Origin: an uncultured Caldilineaceae bacterium
GTDB lineage: Bacteria; Chloroflexota; Anaerolineae; Caldilineales; Caldilineaceae
DNA: 64,000 nt
Reading direction: 5' to 3'
Assembly: GCA_951813625.1 (NCBI GenBank)
Contig: CATOTS010000002.1
Coordinates: forward strand, 62,001 to 126,000
Under the pieces are notes generated by a model that saw nothing but the letters and a program-made list of their open reading frames with translations, had not been told where the DNA came from and did no database searches. A program made the translations under genes and the position numbers. This document shows positions 17,322 through 27,043 of the stretch, one piece after another. Every line of letters begins with the position of its first letter. Within the stretch, counting starts at the first letter, position 1.

Positions 17322-18248
17322 CTAGGGCTCCTCGCTCTCGTAGTAGACAACGCGGCGCGCGACACGAAAGCTCAGCAGGGTGAAAACCAGGATGATGACG
17401 ACGAGCACCCAGGCCAGCGCCGAAGCGTAGCCCATATTGAAGTATTTCCAACCGTTGCGATAGAGATAGAGGACGTAGAAGAGCGATGCGTTCGCCGGTC
17501 CGCCCTGGGTGACCAGGAAGGGGCCGGTAAAGAGCTGAAACGAGGCGATAAGGCCGATCAGGAATTGGAAGAAGATCACCGGCGTGGTCATCGGCAGCGT
17601 CACGTGCCAGAAACGCCGCCAGGCGTTGGCGCCGTCAACTTTGGCGGCATCGTACAGCGACGAGGGCACGCCTTGCAGCGCGGCCAGGTATAGCACCATG
17701 CCGCCGCCCGCGGCCCACAGCTCCATGATCATGAATGTCGGCAGCACCCATTGCCGCGACGCGAACCACGGCGGGCCCTCAACGCCGACCTGCCGCAACA
17801 GCCCGTTAACCAGCCCAATGTCGGGATTGAATATCCAGGCGAAGAGGTAGGAGACGGCAAGCACAGGGACGATCGCCGGCACGTAGAAGGCGGTGCGCCA
17901 GAAGGACAGGCCGCCAACTTTCTGGTTGAGCATGAGCGCGAGCAGGTAGCCAACGACTACTGCCAGCGGCACGGCGCCGGCAGCGTATATTGTCGTGACG
18001 CGCAGCGACTGCCAGAACAACCTGTCCTCAAACATCTCGTGGTAGTTGTCCAACCCTATCAGCTTGGGCGGTTTGAGGATGTCGTACTCGCTGAATGACA
18101 GATAGAACGAGAACAGGATGGGGCCTGCGACAAAGATCAGAAAGCCCAGGATCCAGGGAAGGATCGTGAAGTACCCGGCGAGCACCTCCTGACGACGAAG
18201 TTTCGAACGCCACCAGGGTCGATTTGACCAAGCGACATCGACGCTCAT
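17322..18248 (-). CDS. CUT1 sugar ABC permease, MalF type
   Basis: A 308-residue MalF-type permease. The first membrane segment starts at residue 23 (LAGYFTILPWILGFLIFVAG). The EAA loop is PSSLYDAAKVDGANAWRRFW. The arrangement (binding protein, 400-base gap, MalF, 3-base gap, MalG) is the same as at 25-29 kb, and both proteins of the pair are similar there, so the two operons are paralogous. A GGGAGAG ribosome-binding site precedes the ATG. Confidence 0.94.
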   Translation of the reverse strand: MSVDVAWSNRPWWRSKLRRQEVLAGYFTILPWILGFLIFVAGPILFSFYLSFSEYDILKPPKLIGLDNYHEMFEDRLFWQSLRVTTIYAAGAVPLAVVVGYLLALMLNQKVGGLSFWRTAFYVPAIVPVLAVSYLFAWIFNPDIGLVNGLLRQVGVEGPPWFASRQWVLPTFMIMELWAAGGGMVLYLAALQGVPSSLYDAAKVDGANAWRRFWHVTLPMTTPVIFFQFLIGLIASFQLFTGPFLVTQGGPANASLFYVLYLYRNGWKYFNMGYASALAWVLVVIILVFTLLSFRVARRVVYYESEEP

Positions 18249-18650
18249 CGAAAGACTCTCCCTATCCCCTTATCTCGCGAACGGCCGCCGCGGGAACCTG
18301 CAGCCCTCGTACAGGCTATCCGGCCTGACCAGATTCCCGGGATACCCGGAATTATGCATCTTGCGAGCGGGCTCGATTCTGTTTGGACGCACAGAGCCGT
18401 TTTGCGGCGGAACGATGGATTCAGCAGCCTGCCGGAAAGCTGCCGCAAGCCGCTGGGCACTCAGCAGGATGTGATAAGAACAGCCGATCATGGAAACGCT
18501 GCCGCGCCGAAGCATGAACAGCGTTTCCATGACATTGCCATTGGGGTTGTCCGCGAGGCTCGGCGGTCCGATCCGTCCTCGCCTGCGCGAACAGTCGTCT
18601 TGCTCTGAATGATGCGACCTTCCTGCAGCCGTATCATTCAGACGGCATTC
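18249..18650 (-). other. Intergenic gap with a perfect 13-base inverted repeat
   Basis: 402 bases without a gene. CATGGAAACGCTG at 18489-18501 is repeated in inverted form at 18519-18531 with a 17-base spacer. It lies about 120 bases downstream of the binding-protein stop and upstream of MalF. No T-run follows. It probably acts as an mRNA-stabilising or attenuating hairpin that keeps binding-protein levels above permease levels. Confidence 0.5.
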
Positions 18651-20039
18651 CTAGCTCCGAGCCTCGGCCAGGTGCGCATCGAACTCGGCCTTGGCATCGT
18701 CCATCGCCTCCTGCGTCGTCTTTTCGCCGAGCAGGACTTCCTGCATCGCCTCCGCCATCCGGTCCCTGAAGACGAACGGCTCGATGCCGTACCAGCCGCA
18801 ACGCCAGGCAAAGGGCTCGGTATTTTCCGGGATCGTCGACATGCCCTCGATGCGGGAGATAGCCATCAGGTCAACGTCCTTGGCCGGGCCTTCGGGGGCG
18901 GCCTCGATGTGCGCCACTGTCTCGTAGGGAGACTGCCCTGCCAGGTTGGTGTACTGCTGCTGCATGTCCCAGTCGGTCGCCATCATGATCACCAGTTGAA
19001 TCGCTTCTTCAAGGTGATCGCTGGAGGCGTTGGCCGCGTTGTGATTGGCGCCGATGCCGTGGCCTCTGCGCAGCGTCCACGGCAGGTGAATCACGTACTG
19101 TTCGAAGTCGAGCACGTTGTCGACAAAGGCCGAGGTGCCCAATTTGCTCATCGCCAGCTGCGAGCGGTAGGTGCCGCCTTCGACAACCTCTTCGGCGGCC
19201 ATCGTCGGCCCAACCTTGTCTGTTGTCGTCAAGCTGAGCAACCGGTCCATCATTTCGACAAACTGCGGCTCGTGGATCAGCGTCTCCGTCTCCTGGTAGG
19301 TCCAGATTCCTTCATCGAACAGCTCGCCGCCGTTCTGATGGATCCAGGAGTGCGGTCCCCACCACATCGAACTGTACACCTGGCCCCAGCCATACTGCTC
19401 GATGGTGCCGTCGTCCTTGCGCTTGGTGCCCGCCGTGACGAAGTTGTGGAAATCGTCCCAGTCCCAGGTGTCGAAATGGTCCGAGCCCCAGACCGGCAGG
19501 TCGATCCCGGTCTCGTCGGCCATCGCCTTGTTGATCCAGATCAGTTGCGCTTCCTGCAGGAAGATGGACAGCGCATAGACGGTGCCTTCATAGGCGGTCT
19601 CAACCCAGGGGTCAACTGCGAACTTGTCGAGGTCGAGGTCTGCCAGATTGAGGGCTTCGTCGAGTGGGGCCCAAAGGCCGCTGGGGAAGAAGGTCCCATT
19701 GAAGAAGGTGTCGGCCAGAAACGCGTCAGGCGCAGTCCCGCCAACCAGCTGTGTGAGGAGTTTGTCATGATAGCCGCCAAACGGGCTGGGCTGCTCCTGC
19801 ACCTTGACCCCGGTCTTTTCGGTGAAAATCGGGATCATCTGGGTCACGTCGCCGAAGTAATCACCCCACCAGTGCGAAAAGGCAAGCTCGACCTCCATCA
19901 TTTCGGGCATCTCTTCCCCCGCCGCCTCCTCTGCAGGAGCCGTTGCGGTCGGGGCGCAAGCCGTGGCCAGTATTCCTGCAGCCAGACCTGCCGAACCACG
20001 CAAAAAATCTCGTCGATTCATGTCTCGCTTGGTCGCCAT
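18651..20039 (-). CDS. Sugar ABC transporter substrate-binding lipoprotein (CUT1), Tat-exported
   Basis: A 462-residue solute-binding protein. MNRRDFLRGSAGLAAGILAT carries the twin-arginine motif, and the lipobox ATAC gives lipid-anchored Cys 28. The mature domain includes GTAPDAFLADTFFNGTFFPS at the first hinge and GTVYALSIFLQEAQLIWINK, both typical of family 1 oligosaccharide binders. It is the first gene of the operon with MalF, two MalG copies, a pentapeptide lipoprotein and a PhyH protein. A promoter with TTGACA and TACACT lies about 275 bases upstream. It resembles the protein at 27416. Confidence 0.94.
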   Translation of the reverse strand: MATKRDMNRRDFLRGSAGLAAGILATACAPTATAPAEEAAGEEMPEMMEVELAFSHWWGDYFGDVTQMIPIFTEKTGVKVQEQPSPFGGYHDKLLTQLVGGTAPDAFLADTFFNGTFFPSGLWAPLDEALNLADLDLDKFAVDPWVETAYEGTVYALSIFLQEAQLIWINKAMADETGIDLPVWGSDHFDTWDWDDFHNFVTAGTKRKDDGTIEQYGWGQVYSSMWWGPHSWIHQNGGELFDEGIWTYQETETLIHEPQFVEMMDRLLSLTTTDKVGPTMAAEEVVEGGTYRSQLAMSKLGTSAFVDNVLDFEQYVIHLPWTLRRGHGIGANHNAANASSDHLEEAIQLVIMMATDWDMQQQYTNLAGQSPYETVAHIEAAPEGPAKDVDLMAISRIEGMSTIPENTEPFAWRCGWYGIEPFVFRDRMAEAMQEVLLGEKTTQEAMDDAKAEFDAHLAEARS

Positions 20040-20480
20040 CGCTTTCTTCTCCTTTGTGACAATGAGGAGCTTCCGCCTCTCCCAGTCGGGACAGGCAGGA
20101 TCGCTTAGGTTTCCTCTTTCTCGATTTCCCTCCTTTCCAACACCTGTTGTGTACTATGCAAGCCGCAATGCACCTATAAGTCCTGCGCCGCGCAGTTGGG
20201 GCAAGTGTCCGGTCCGGCCATTCAGACGCCCGGTTGCGACTTCGTCCAGCGACGAGCATCGTTCAGTGGCGGGTCTGCGCATCCGCAAGGGTTTCCGAAG
20301 TGAAGTGATGATATAGTGTATAGTCGCGTAGCGCTGTTGTCAATGTCCCGAAATTTCGCCGTTTTGCCATGTGGCTTCAATTTCGCGATGATTCCAGTTG
20401 GGAACAGGCAAAGTCCAACGATCTCAAACAATCTACAAAGCTGGTGTCGATCGTACTGACATCAGGATAGGTCAAATACC
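20040..20480. other. Divergent intergenic region
   Basis: 441 bases between the minus-strand binding-protein gene and the plus-strand Asp-box gene. It contains the strong minus-strand promoter listed separately, which leaves a transcribed leader of about 270 bases. No riboswitch fold or small gene was recognised, and no strong plus-strand promoter was found. Confidence 0.4.
20315..20343 (-). promoter_or_regulatory. Sigma70-type promoter for the second CUT1 operon
   Basis: On the minus strand the -35 TTGACA (20338-20343) and -10 TACACT (20315-20320) are separated by exactly 17 bases. The binding-protein start is about 275 bases downstream. Confidence 0.7.
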
Positions 20481-21446
20481 ATGCAACCGATGACGCGCCT
20501 GGACGATGTAATACTGGAAATTGCGGTTTCGCCGGGGTTTGCGCACGATCAAACCTGCTTCGCCGCCGGTCTCTCCGGGCTCTATCGTTCCGAAGACCGG
20601 GGCCAGACCTGGCTGTCAACAGTGCCGGCGGACGAGGACGTCTCGGTATTCGCAGTAGCCCTCGCGCCAGATTACGGCCGCGATAAGAAGCTGTTTGCCG
20701 GTCTGGAGGGAGGCGTGCTGCGGTCGTGGGATGGCGGGCAGGACTGGGCCGCTGCGGTTCTTCCACTGCCGCCGCCGCAGGTCTTGTGCCTTGCCGTCTC
20801 GCCGGCCTTTGCCAAGGACAGCACTGTGTTTGCGGGCACCGCGGAAGATGGAGTCTTCCGTTCCAACGACGGCGGAGTCTCGTGGACTTCGTCGAACTTC
20901 GGGCTGCTAGATCGAAATGTACTATGCCTGGTGATATCGCCCCAATTCGATTGCGATGACACGCTTTACGTCGGCGTTGAAAGCGGCGTCTACAGGAGCA
21001 CAAACGGTGGGCGCGCGTGGCGCGCGGTGGACTTCCCAGTCGAGGCGGCCCCCGTACTCGATCTGGCCATTTCATCTGACTTCGCCGTCGACGGCCTGCT
21101 CTACGCCGGAACGGACGCCAGTGGTCTGCTGGCTTCGGCTGATCGCGGCGATACTTGGGCACATGTCCAGGCCGACATGCTGTCCAGCGCAACCGGCCGC
21201 GTTTCACCTGAGAGGGGGCCGCATCAGGCGATCAATGCGATTGCCCTGTCGCCCGACTTTCCTCGCCAGCCGGACATTCTGGTCGCGGCGCAAGAGGGGC
21301 TGTACATCTCACGCGATCAGGGCCGCTCCTGGTCTGTCCGCGCGCCAACCGCCGGAGTGTTGACCATGGCGGCCCCTTACGGATTCTCAGAACGGTCGCC
21401 GCTCCTGGTCGGCTCGGCGGAGGACGGCGTCAAGTGGGTCGAATGA
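20481..21446 (+). CDS. Asp-box (BNR) beta-propeller protein
   Basis: A 321-residue protein built of six repeats of about 45 residues. Each pairs a blade strand (such as VSPAFAKDSTVFAGT) with an Asp-box: SEDRGQTW, SWDGGQDW, SNDGGVSW, STNGGRAW, SADRGDTW and SRDQGRSW. This is the sialidase/YCF48-type beta-propeller signature. The catalytic residues of sialidases (Arg triad, Tyr/Glu pair) are not apparent, so an enzymatic role is not supported. No signal peptide is visible. It is divergent from the importer operon and stands alone. Function is unknown; ligand binding or scaffold is most likely. Confidence 0.85.
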   Translation: MQPMTRLDDVILEIAVSPGFAHDQTCFAAGLSGLYRSEDRGQTWLSTVPADEDVSVFAVALAPDYGRDKKLFAGLEGGVLRSWDGGQDWAAAVLPLPPPQVLCLAVSPAFAKDSTVFAGTAEDGVFRSNDGGVSWTSSNFGLLDRNVLCLVISPQFDCDDTLYVGVESGVYRSTNGGRAWRAVDFPVEAAPVLDLAISSDFAVDGLLYAGTDASGLLASADRGDTWAHVQADMLSSATGRVSPERGPHQAINAIALSPDFPRQPDILVAAQEGLYISRDQGRSWSVRAPTAGVLTMAAPYGFSERSPLLVGSAEDGVKWVE

Positions 21447-21628
21447 GAGTTCTTGTGAATCTCCCTTGGGAATGCAAGCGATCACGCGCAGATTGACGGA
21501 ACCGTGATCTGCCCAATCAGGGGGCAATCGTCTCTTCTTTTCTTGCACAATATGCGGTGCGGGCAGCGGGGTGTTTTCAAAGTGAACCTGCATATGTGAT
21601 TGTCACTCCGGACGGAACAGAGAGTGCG

Positions 21629-23518
21629 TCACCATAAAATGGTTTCTTTCGAAACGAAGCGGGAGACCTTCTTGACGGGCGCTTTATCGCGTTTGAAGTG
21701 GTCTCTCTGATAGAGGGGGCAGAGTTCCCCTTCGGGATCGATGTCGACGACAGTGTTCCCTCTCAAGGTCAGTTTGAAGGGCTTGTCCCCGATGACGCTG
21801 AACAGGGTTTCCTCCCTCATTGGAAACTCGACCGTCACCACGTCGCCTGCGGTCAGGCCACTGACTTCGACATAGTCTTTCGACCAGGCAAAGTCTCGCC
21901 GGCTCCCATTCACCTTGCAGGATACTTTCCCGCGGTCTGTCCAACTTGGGATACGGGTCGCGATCGCGCGTATCTCTTTTATTTTGAGCACGACCTTCCC
22001 TTCGTAGGGCAGGTAGCTGTCGACGTCAAGCCAGGGAGAGGCCCGATTCAATAGCAAATTCACCTTAGCCAGATCACCTTGCTTCGTCAGAATGCTGTCC
22101 CAGATCCAGAAATAGGTCCTGGAGGCGTTCCCGGTGCAGCAGGCGTGCCCCATCTTGAGGCCCCAGTCGTTGGGCAAGGAAGAGATGGAAAACCCGCCTA
22201 TCGCTCGTTCGATTTCGTCGCTCTCCCAAGATTCCACAGGCCGCTCCTGGAACAGTTCGCGTGCGTACAGGTTGTCGAGGAAGACGCGCAGCTGATTGTG
22301 CGTCATCTGGCCTTCAACGTACTGATTGCGCAGCCAGCGGTCGGCATCCTCCCAGAAATTGCCTGCTCCAGCTAGGGTCAGCTTGAGGGCCAGCCCGACC
22401 ATATCCGCTACCTCGCACAGTTCGCAGGTGTTGTCGCGGACGTCCAGTGATTTGTACCCCTGCTCTGCCAGGTCCTCACCGGGCCAGTATCCCCCCCATC
22501 CTTCCCGGTAGGGGACGGATCCGCGTGCGTGTTCGGCGAAGAAACCGACCAATGAGTCGCCGACCGCCTTCCCGTATTCGTAGCAACGGACGACGAACGC
22601 AAGGAGCTCCTTGTCATCGGTAAGCGTGGCGTATTCAAACATAGCCAGCAGAGAGGCCGTGGCGGTGTGGAAGTGCGACAGCAGCCAGCGCCCATCCTCT
22701 TCGAAGCCTCGGGTTATCTTCAATACGCCCCTGATCAGTTTGCCTGCAAGCTCAAGCGCCGGCTCATAGCCGGTAAGTTTGTAGTAGATACACAGACTGC
22801 GGGAACACTGAAAGTTGATCTCGTGGGCCCGGATCAGATCGGTGAACCATCCCCGACCGCCGGCAGGGTCTCTGAGCGTCTCCGCCGTGTCCTGGGCGGT
22901 GAACCACATTCTCACATCCAAGTCTGTATCGAGCGGTTCTCTGATGGTGAAATAGACAAAGTCCTGTTCCGCCACGGCCAATTCCGTCAACCGCGCGATT
23001 TTCTTCTCTACCAGCGTTCGCCAAAGTGGATTCTTATCGCGCTGATACCACATGCAAAGCGTCAGAATGAGGCGACCTTCAGCCTCGACCAGGCCATATG
23101 GCTCTTCGAACGGCGGCCGACCGGGCGATCGATCTTCGGGCTTGTCAGCCACATACGGCGGTGTATAGACGGCGCCGTCCTCTGCGGTCAAACGAAGAAG
23201 ACTCTCCATGAAACGCTTGTCCGATTCAAGGTTGAAGGCGCTGCCACTAATAATGCGCAGGAGGGGCAGGGATTCCAGATGCTTCGCTTCACACACAGGG
23301 GCACGGCTGGCAAATCCGATGGCGGGGGGCCGTCTATCGAACTCGGCGGTCGTGGCCATCTGATAGTCTCTGTCCGGGTCCAGCATCTGCGTGATCGCGT
23401 GAATCGAGAGCTCTGCCTTCTCAGCCAGGTCCAGTGTGTCCGGCACATCGGCTTCATAGCGCTCACCTGCGTAGTTGGGGACAGAGATTGCGGGCAGGTT
23501 CTCGTTCGGATAGCTCAT
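21629..23518 (-). CDS. GH127-like (DUF1680) beta-L-arabinofuranosidase-type protein
   Basis: A 629-residue protein with an alpha/alpha-barrel core and C-terminal beta-domains, as in GH127 (HypBA1) enzymes that release beta-L-arabinofuranose. The zinc/thiol site is recognisable: Glu-x-Cys in TCELCEVADM and the Cys-Cys pair in HACCTGNASRTYFW, corresponding to the nucleophile Cys and its neighbour. The start ATG at 23518 follows AGGAG at good spacing; the longer frame is unlikely. It is 29 bases after the sulfatase-fold gene in the same operon. The sequence is divergent, so the sugar substrate is uncertain, but the fold family assignment is reasonably secure. Confidence 0.8.
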   Translation of the reverse strand: MSYPNENLPAISVPNYAGERYEADVPDTLDLAEKAELSIHAITQMLDPDRDYQMATTAEFDRRPPAIGFASRAPVCEAKHLESLPLLRIISGSAFNLESDKRFMESLLRLTAEDGAVYTPPYVADKPEDRSPGRPPFEEPYGLVEAEGRLILTLCMWYQRDKNPLWRTLVEKKIARLTELAVAEQDFVYFTIREPLDTDLDVRMWFTAQDTAETLRDPAGGRGWFTDLIRAHEINFQCSRSLCIYYKLTGYEPALELAGKLIRGVLKITRGFEEDGRWLLSHFHTATASLLAMFEYATLTDDKELLAFVVRCYEYGKAVGDSLVGFFAEHARGSVPYREGWGGYWPGEDLAEQGYKSLDVRDNTCELCEVADMVGLALKLTLAGAGNFWEDADRWLRNQYVEGQMTHNQLRVFLDNLYARELFQERPVESWESDEIERAIGGFSISSLPNDWGLKMGHACCTGNASRTYFWIWDSILTKQGDLAKVNLLLNRASPWLDVDSYLPYEGKVVLKIKEIRAIATRIPSWTDRGKVSCKVNGSRRDFAWSKDYVEVSGLTAGDVVTVEFPMREETLFSVIGDKPFKLTLRGNTVVDIDPEGELCPLYQRDHFKRDKAPVKKVSRFVSKETILW

Positions 23519-23547
23519 GCGTCTCTCCTTATTGAAGAGGGGCTTTC

Positions 23548-24996
23548 TCAGGTAGGAAACCGCAGTTCTCTGAAGTAGCCCCATGTCTTGAGGTGGCGAA
23601 TGTAGGGCGTGTAATGTCTTGCCAGCTTGTCACCGTAGTCGCGCTGTTCGATGCTCAGCAAAAAGCCCTCCAGTTTCTTGCGCATCGCCGAAGCCCTTAA
23701 TTTTTCGGTGGCTATCAGATTGTTCGTCTCGCCCGGATCGGTTCTTATGTCAAAAATCATGTCGTTGCCGTCGGAGCGCCAGATGTATTTCCAGTCCAGC
23801 GTGCGCAAGGCTTTCAGCGATTGCATCCAGGACCGGTAATCCATGTCGTTCTCGACAAACCACTCTGCTTCCAAGAGGAGCGGTTGATGTTCGGCAATAA
23901 TGAACTCTCTGACCGGCTTGTCGGCCCAGGTGGGAATCAGGCTGACGCCTTGCATCTCCCGTCTGATGGCGGTCTCTTCCAGTTCCAACAGGTCAAGTAT
24001 GGTAGGGAACCAGTCGCAGATTTGTACAAGGTGGCTGACCCGCGTTGCCTCAGGCACAACGCCGGGACAGCGAACGATCAGCGGGGTGTGGAGCAGGTCG
24101 TCGAACAGCGCCAACGGTTCGTGTCCCAGAAAGCCATCTCGGTCCAATAGGTCCCCGTGATCGCCGGTGATGATGAGCAGCGTATCGTCGAGAATCTGCC
24201 TGGCTGTCAGGTACTCAAAGAGCTGGCCCATCCTGTGATCAAGGCATGCTGTTTCACCATCATAGAGGCCTTTGAGGATTTCCCAGTCCCTCTCGTTCAT
24301 GTAGCCGCCCGGCCGGTTCGGGACGAGTCCCATGCTCTGCAAGTATACGTCTTGGTTCACTTCAAGGGCTTCGTGGTCGGAAACGCCTTCTGGCAAGAAC
24401 TTGCCGCGAAAGGGTTGCGGCGCCCAGACTGTCAGATGCGGGTCGGTGCAACGAATCATCATAAAGAACGGTTTCTCGGGATCGTAACTGTTCTCGAACC
24501 ACTCCTCGACCAGTCGGATTGCCCTGGTGGAGCCTGAGTCCTCCCCTTCAGCATACTTGAAAATGGGCCAGGCTTCTGAGCCTGCGTTGATCTCTTCGCC
24601 GTGCCGGAAGATTGGAATGAACTCCTTGAATCCTCGGCACAGATCGGTTTCATCGTGGCTGACCCACCCTGTGGATGCCGCTGAAACTTCCGCCAGGGCC
24701 ACAGTCTGGTATCCGGTGCGGCTGAGGAGTTCGGCCAAGGTGGGTATCTCACGCGATAGGAAGTTGAAAGAGGCGCCGGCGCCGTGGCCTGACTGATATT
24801 TTCCGGTAAAAAGGGAGGCAAATGAAGGCACGGTCCAGGCTGCTGTTACGAAGTGATTTTCATAGACGATCCCCTCACTGGCTATAGTCTGAAGGTTTGG
24901 CGTCGTCTCCTTGTGGAAGCCGTACGGCGTCATATTGCGAACCGATTGGGTATCCATTACAAAGATCAGGATGTTGGGCCTTTTCTCGTCCGTCAT
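23548..24996 (-). CDS. Sulfatase-fold hydrolase lacking the formylglycine motif
   Basis: A 482-residue member of the alkaline phosphatase/sulfatase superfamily. NILIFVMDTQS is the first metal-binding strand and LLIITGDHGDLLDRDGFLGH carries the second metal-binding DHG. At the nucleophile site the family motif C/S-x-P-x-R is replaced by T55-V-P-S-F59 in AAWTVPSFASLFTGKY, so no formylglycine can form. Thr nucleophiles are used by related phosphodiesterases, so the enzyme could be a phosphoesterase or phosphonate hydrolase. The start at 24996 follows GAAGGGAAGTGAGG. There is no signal peptide. It sits between the MalG gene of the third importer and the GH127-like gene. Confidence 0.85.
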   Translation of the reverse strand: MTDEKRPNILIFVMDTQSVRNMTPYGFHKETTPNLQTIASEGIVYENHFVTAAWTVPSFASLFTGKYQSGHGAGASFNFLSREIPTLAELLSRTGYQTVALAEVSAASTGWVSHDETDLCRGFKEFIPIFRHGEEINAGSEAWPIFKYAEGEDSGSTRAIRLVEEWFENSYDPEKPFFMMIRCTDPHLTVWAPQPFRGKFLPEGVSDHEALEVNQDVYLQSMGLVPNRPGGYMNERDWEILKGLYDGETACLDHRMGQLFEYLTARQILDDTLLIITGDHGDLLDRDGFLGHEPLALFDDLLHTPLIVRCPGVVPEATRVSHLVQICDWFPTILDLLELEETAIRREMQGVSLIPTWADKPVREFIIAEHQPLLLEAEWFVENDMDYRSWMQSLKALRTLDWKYIWRSDGNDMIFDIRTDPGETNNLIATEKLRASAMRKKLEGFLLSIEQRDYGDKLARHYTPYIRHLKTWGYFRELRFPT

Positions 24997-25213
24997 TGCC
25001 TCACTTCCCTTCTTATGGGCGTGCCTTACCGCGATAGCGTTCCGACTTCGGCCTGTCAATGAAACATTTCGCCATGACGGTTCCGTGCGGGGAACTGCAA
25101 ATGGTTTGTATGCAGCGTTGTTTCCGGGGCGGACTGTCTCCCATTCAGGGGATGACGCAACTCTGCTCACCTGAAGGGGCCGGTCGGCTCGATCGGGGCG
25201 GCGTTCGCTGAAC

Positions 25214-26110
25214 TCAACCCTTAACGCCGCTGATGACGACGCCCTGGATGAAGTAGCGCTGGGCGAAAAAGAATACAAATAGGGGTGGCAGGCAGACCAA
25301 AAAGGCGACGGCCATGATCTGGTTCCAGGGATGACTAATCGCATCAGACCCGTGGGGAATCCGTTGCCACTCCTGGAATGCGACGGCCAGTGTTCGCTTG
25401 TCCGGCGTGTTCAGGTAGATCAGCGGAGCCAGAACATCGTTCCACTCCCACATGAAGGTAAAGATGGCGGTCGTCCCCAGCGCCGGCAACGACATAGGCA
25501 GGATGATGCGCCGGTAAATGCCGACAAAGCCGCAGCCATCAATGCGCGCCGCATCGTCATATTCGGTGGGAATCGTCTGGAAGAACTGCCGCAGAAGGAA
25601 GATGAAGAAAGCTCCGCCCCCGAACCAGTAGGGTACGATCAGCGGTTTGAACGTGTTCAGCCAACCCAAATCGCGAAAGAGCAGGTATTGGGGAATCAGC
25701 GTCACGTGGTAGGGGATCATCAATGTGCCCAGCACGACGACAAAGAGTGCATTTCGCCCTGGAAAGCGAAGCCGGGCGAAGGCATACGCGGCCATACTGG
25801 CCGTAAGCAGGCGTCCGGCCATTACGCCGAAGACCACCGCCAGCGTATTGCGCGCAGAAGTCACAAACGGAAACAGAGTAAATACATCAGGATAGTTGTC
25901 CCACCTGATCTGGCGGGGGATGAAGCGCGGGGGGAACTCGAAAACCTGCGTCTCGGGCTTCAGGGAACTGCTGACTAGCCAGATCAAGGGGAGGGTGAAC
26001 AGGAGCGCCAATGCCGCAATCGGAAGATAAACGACTAATATGCGGACAACCGCCCGCATTATCAAGGACCGCTGCCGCCATGCAGAAGAGTCGACCAACC
26101 GGGCGCTCAC
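25214..26110 (-). CDS. CUT1 sugar ABC permease, MalG type
   Basis: A 298-residue MalG-type permease with six hydrophobic segments and the EAA loop IPTEYDDAARIDGCGFVGIYRR. It ends FIQGVVISGVKG. It starts 3 bases after the MalF stop. It is clearly paralogous to the copies at 14922 and 16392 but more diverged. It is followed by the sulfatase-fold gene after 217 bases. Confidence 0.94.
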   Translation of the reverse strand: MSARLVDSSAWRQRSLIMRAVVRILVVYLPIAALALLFTLPLIWLVSSSLKPETQVFEFPPRFIPRQIRWDNYPDVFTLFPFVTSARNTLAVVFGVMAGRLLTASMAAYAFARLRFPGRNALFVVVLGTLMIPYHVTLIPQYLLFRDLGWLNTFKPLIVPYWFGGGAFFIFLLRQFFQTIPTEYDDAARIDGCGFVGIYRRIILPMSLPALGTTAIFTFMWEWNDVLAPLIYLNTPDKRTLAVAFQEWQRIPHGSDAISHPWNQIMAVAFLVCLPPLFVFFFAQRYFIQGVVISGVKG

Positions 26111-26113
26111 GGC

Positions 26114-27043
26114 TCAATTCTCCGAGGTTTCATAGTAAACGAGACGTCCGGACAGCTTGAAGGTGACCAGCGTTGCGCCCATGATAATGAGAAAGAGCAC
26201 CCACGCCAGCGCGGAGGCGTAGCCCATCCGAAAGTATTCCCAGCCATTGCGAAAGAGGTAGAGCACGTAAAAGAGGGATGCATTGGCCGGCCCGCCTGAA
26301 GTGACAAAGAACGCGCTGGCGAACACTTGAAACGAACCGATCAGACCCATCAGGAAGTTGAAGAAGATGACCGGGGAGGTCATAGGCAGCGTGACGTGGT
26401 AAAAGCGACGCCAGGCATTGGCGCCGTCCGCTTTGGCCGCGTCATAGAGGGCCGTAGGCACGCCCTGCAACGCAGCCAGGTACAACACCATTCCGCCGCC
26501 CACGCCCCAGAGGCTCATGATTATAAAGGTAGGAATTACCCATTCTCTGGAGCTGAACCACTGCGGCCCGTGGATGCCGACTTGCCTCAGCAGCCCATTG
26601 ACCAGCCCAATGTTGGGATTAAATATCCAGGCGAAGAGGTAGGAAACGGCAAGAATGGGCACAATCGAGGGCATAAAGAAGGTTGTACGCCAGAATGACA
26701 GCCCCTTGATCTTCTGGTTCAGCATCAGTGCCAGCAGATAACCCAGGGCCACATTCAGAGGCACAGACCCAAAGGTGTAGTAGGTGGTAACCCGCAGTGA
26801 CTGCCAGAAGTTCCTGTCGCGAATCATTGCAGTATAGTTGTCCAACCCAACTGCGGTCGCTGGCGTGATGATCTTGTAGTGCGTGAAAGACAGGATGAAC
26901 GAGACCAGAATCGGTCCCGCGGTGAAGACCAGAAACCCTATGATCCAGGGGAGTACGAACAGATAGGCAACCAACACCTCTTGACGGCGCAGGCGTGACC
27001 GCCACCAGGGCCGGCCGGCCAACGAAGCACCAACCCTCATCAT
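26114..27043 (-). CDS. CUT1 sugar ABC permease, MalF type
   Basis: A 309-residue permease similar throughout to the MalF at 17322 (NPNIGLVNGLLRQVGIHGPQ versus NPDIGLVNGLLRQVGVEGPP). The EAA loop is PTALYDAAKADGANAWRRFY. It is partner of the MalG gene 3 bases downstream. The cognate binding protein is at 27416, across a 372-base gap. Confidence 0.94.
   Translation of the reverse strand: MMRVGASLAGRPWWRSRLRRQEVLVAYLFVLPWIIGFLVFTAGPILVSFILSFTHYKIITPATAVGLDNYTAMIRDRNFWQSLRVTTYYTFGSVPLNVALGYLLALMLNQKIKGLSFWRTTFFMPSIVPILAVSYLFAWIFNPNIGLVNGLLRQVGIHGPQWFSSREWVIPTFIIMSLWGVGGGMVLYLAALQGVPTALYDAAKADGANAWRRFYHVTLPMTSPVIFFNFLMGLIGSFQVFASAFFVTSGGPANASLFYVLYLFRNGWEYFRMGYASALAWVLFLIIMGATLVTFKLSGRLVYYETSEN

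Noticed and set aside
18609..20108. 499-codon plus-strand frame opposite the second binding protein
   Set aside because: Antisense of a solute-binding protein with clear Tat and lipobox signals; no ribosome-binding site or family match.
20377..21207. 276-codon minus-strand frame opposite the Asp-box protein
   Set aside because: The plus-strand protein has six regular Asp-box repeats; the antisense product is Arg/Pro-rich and low complexity.
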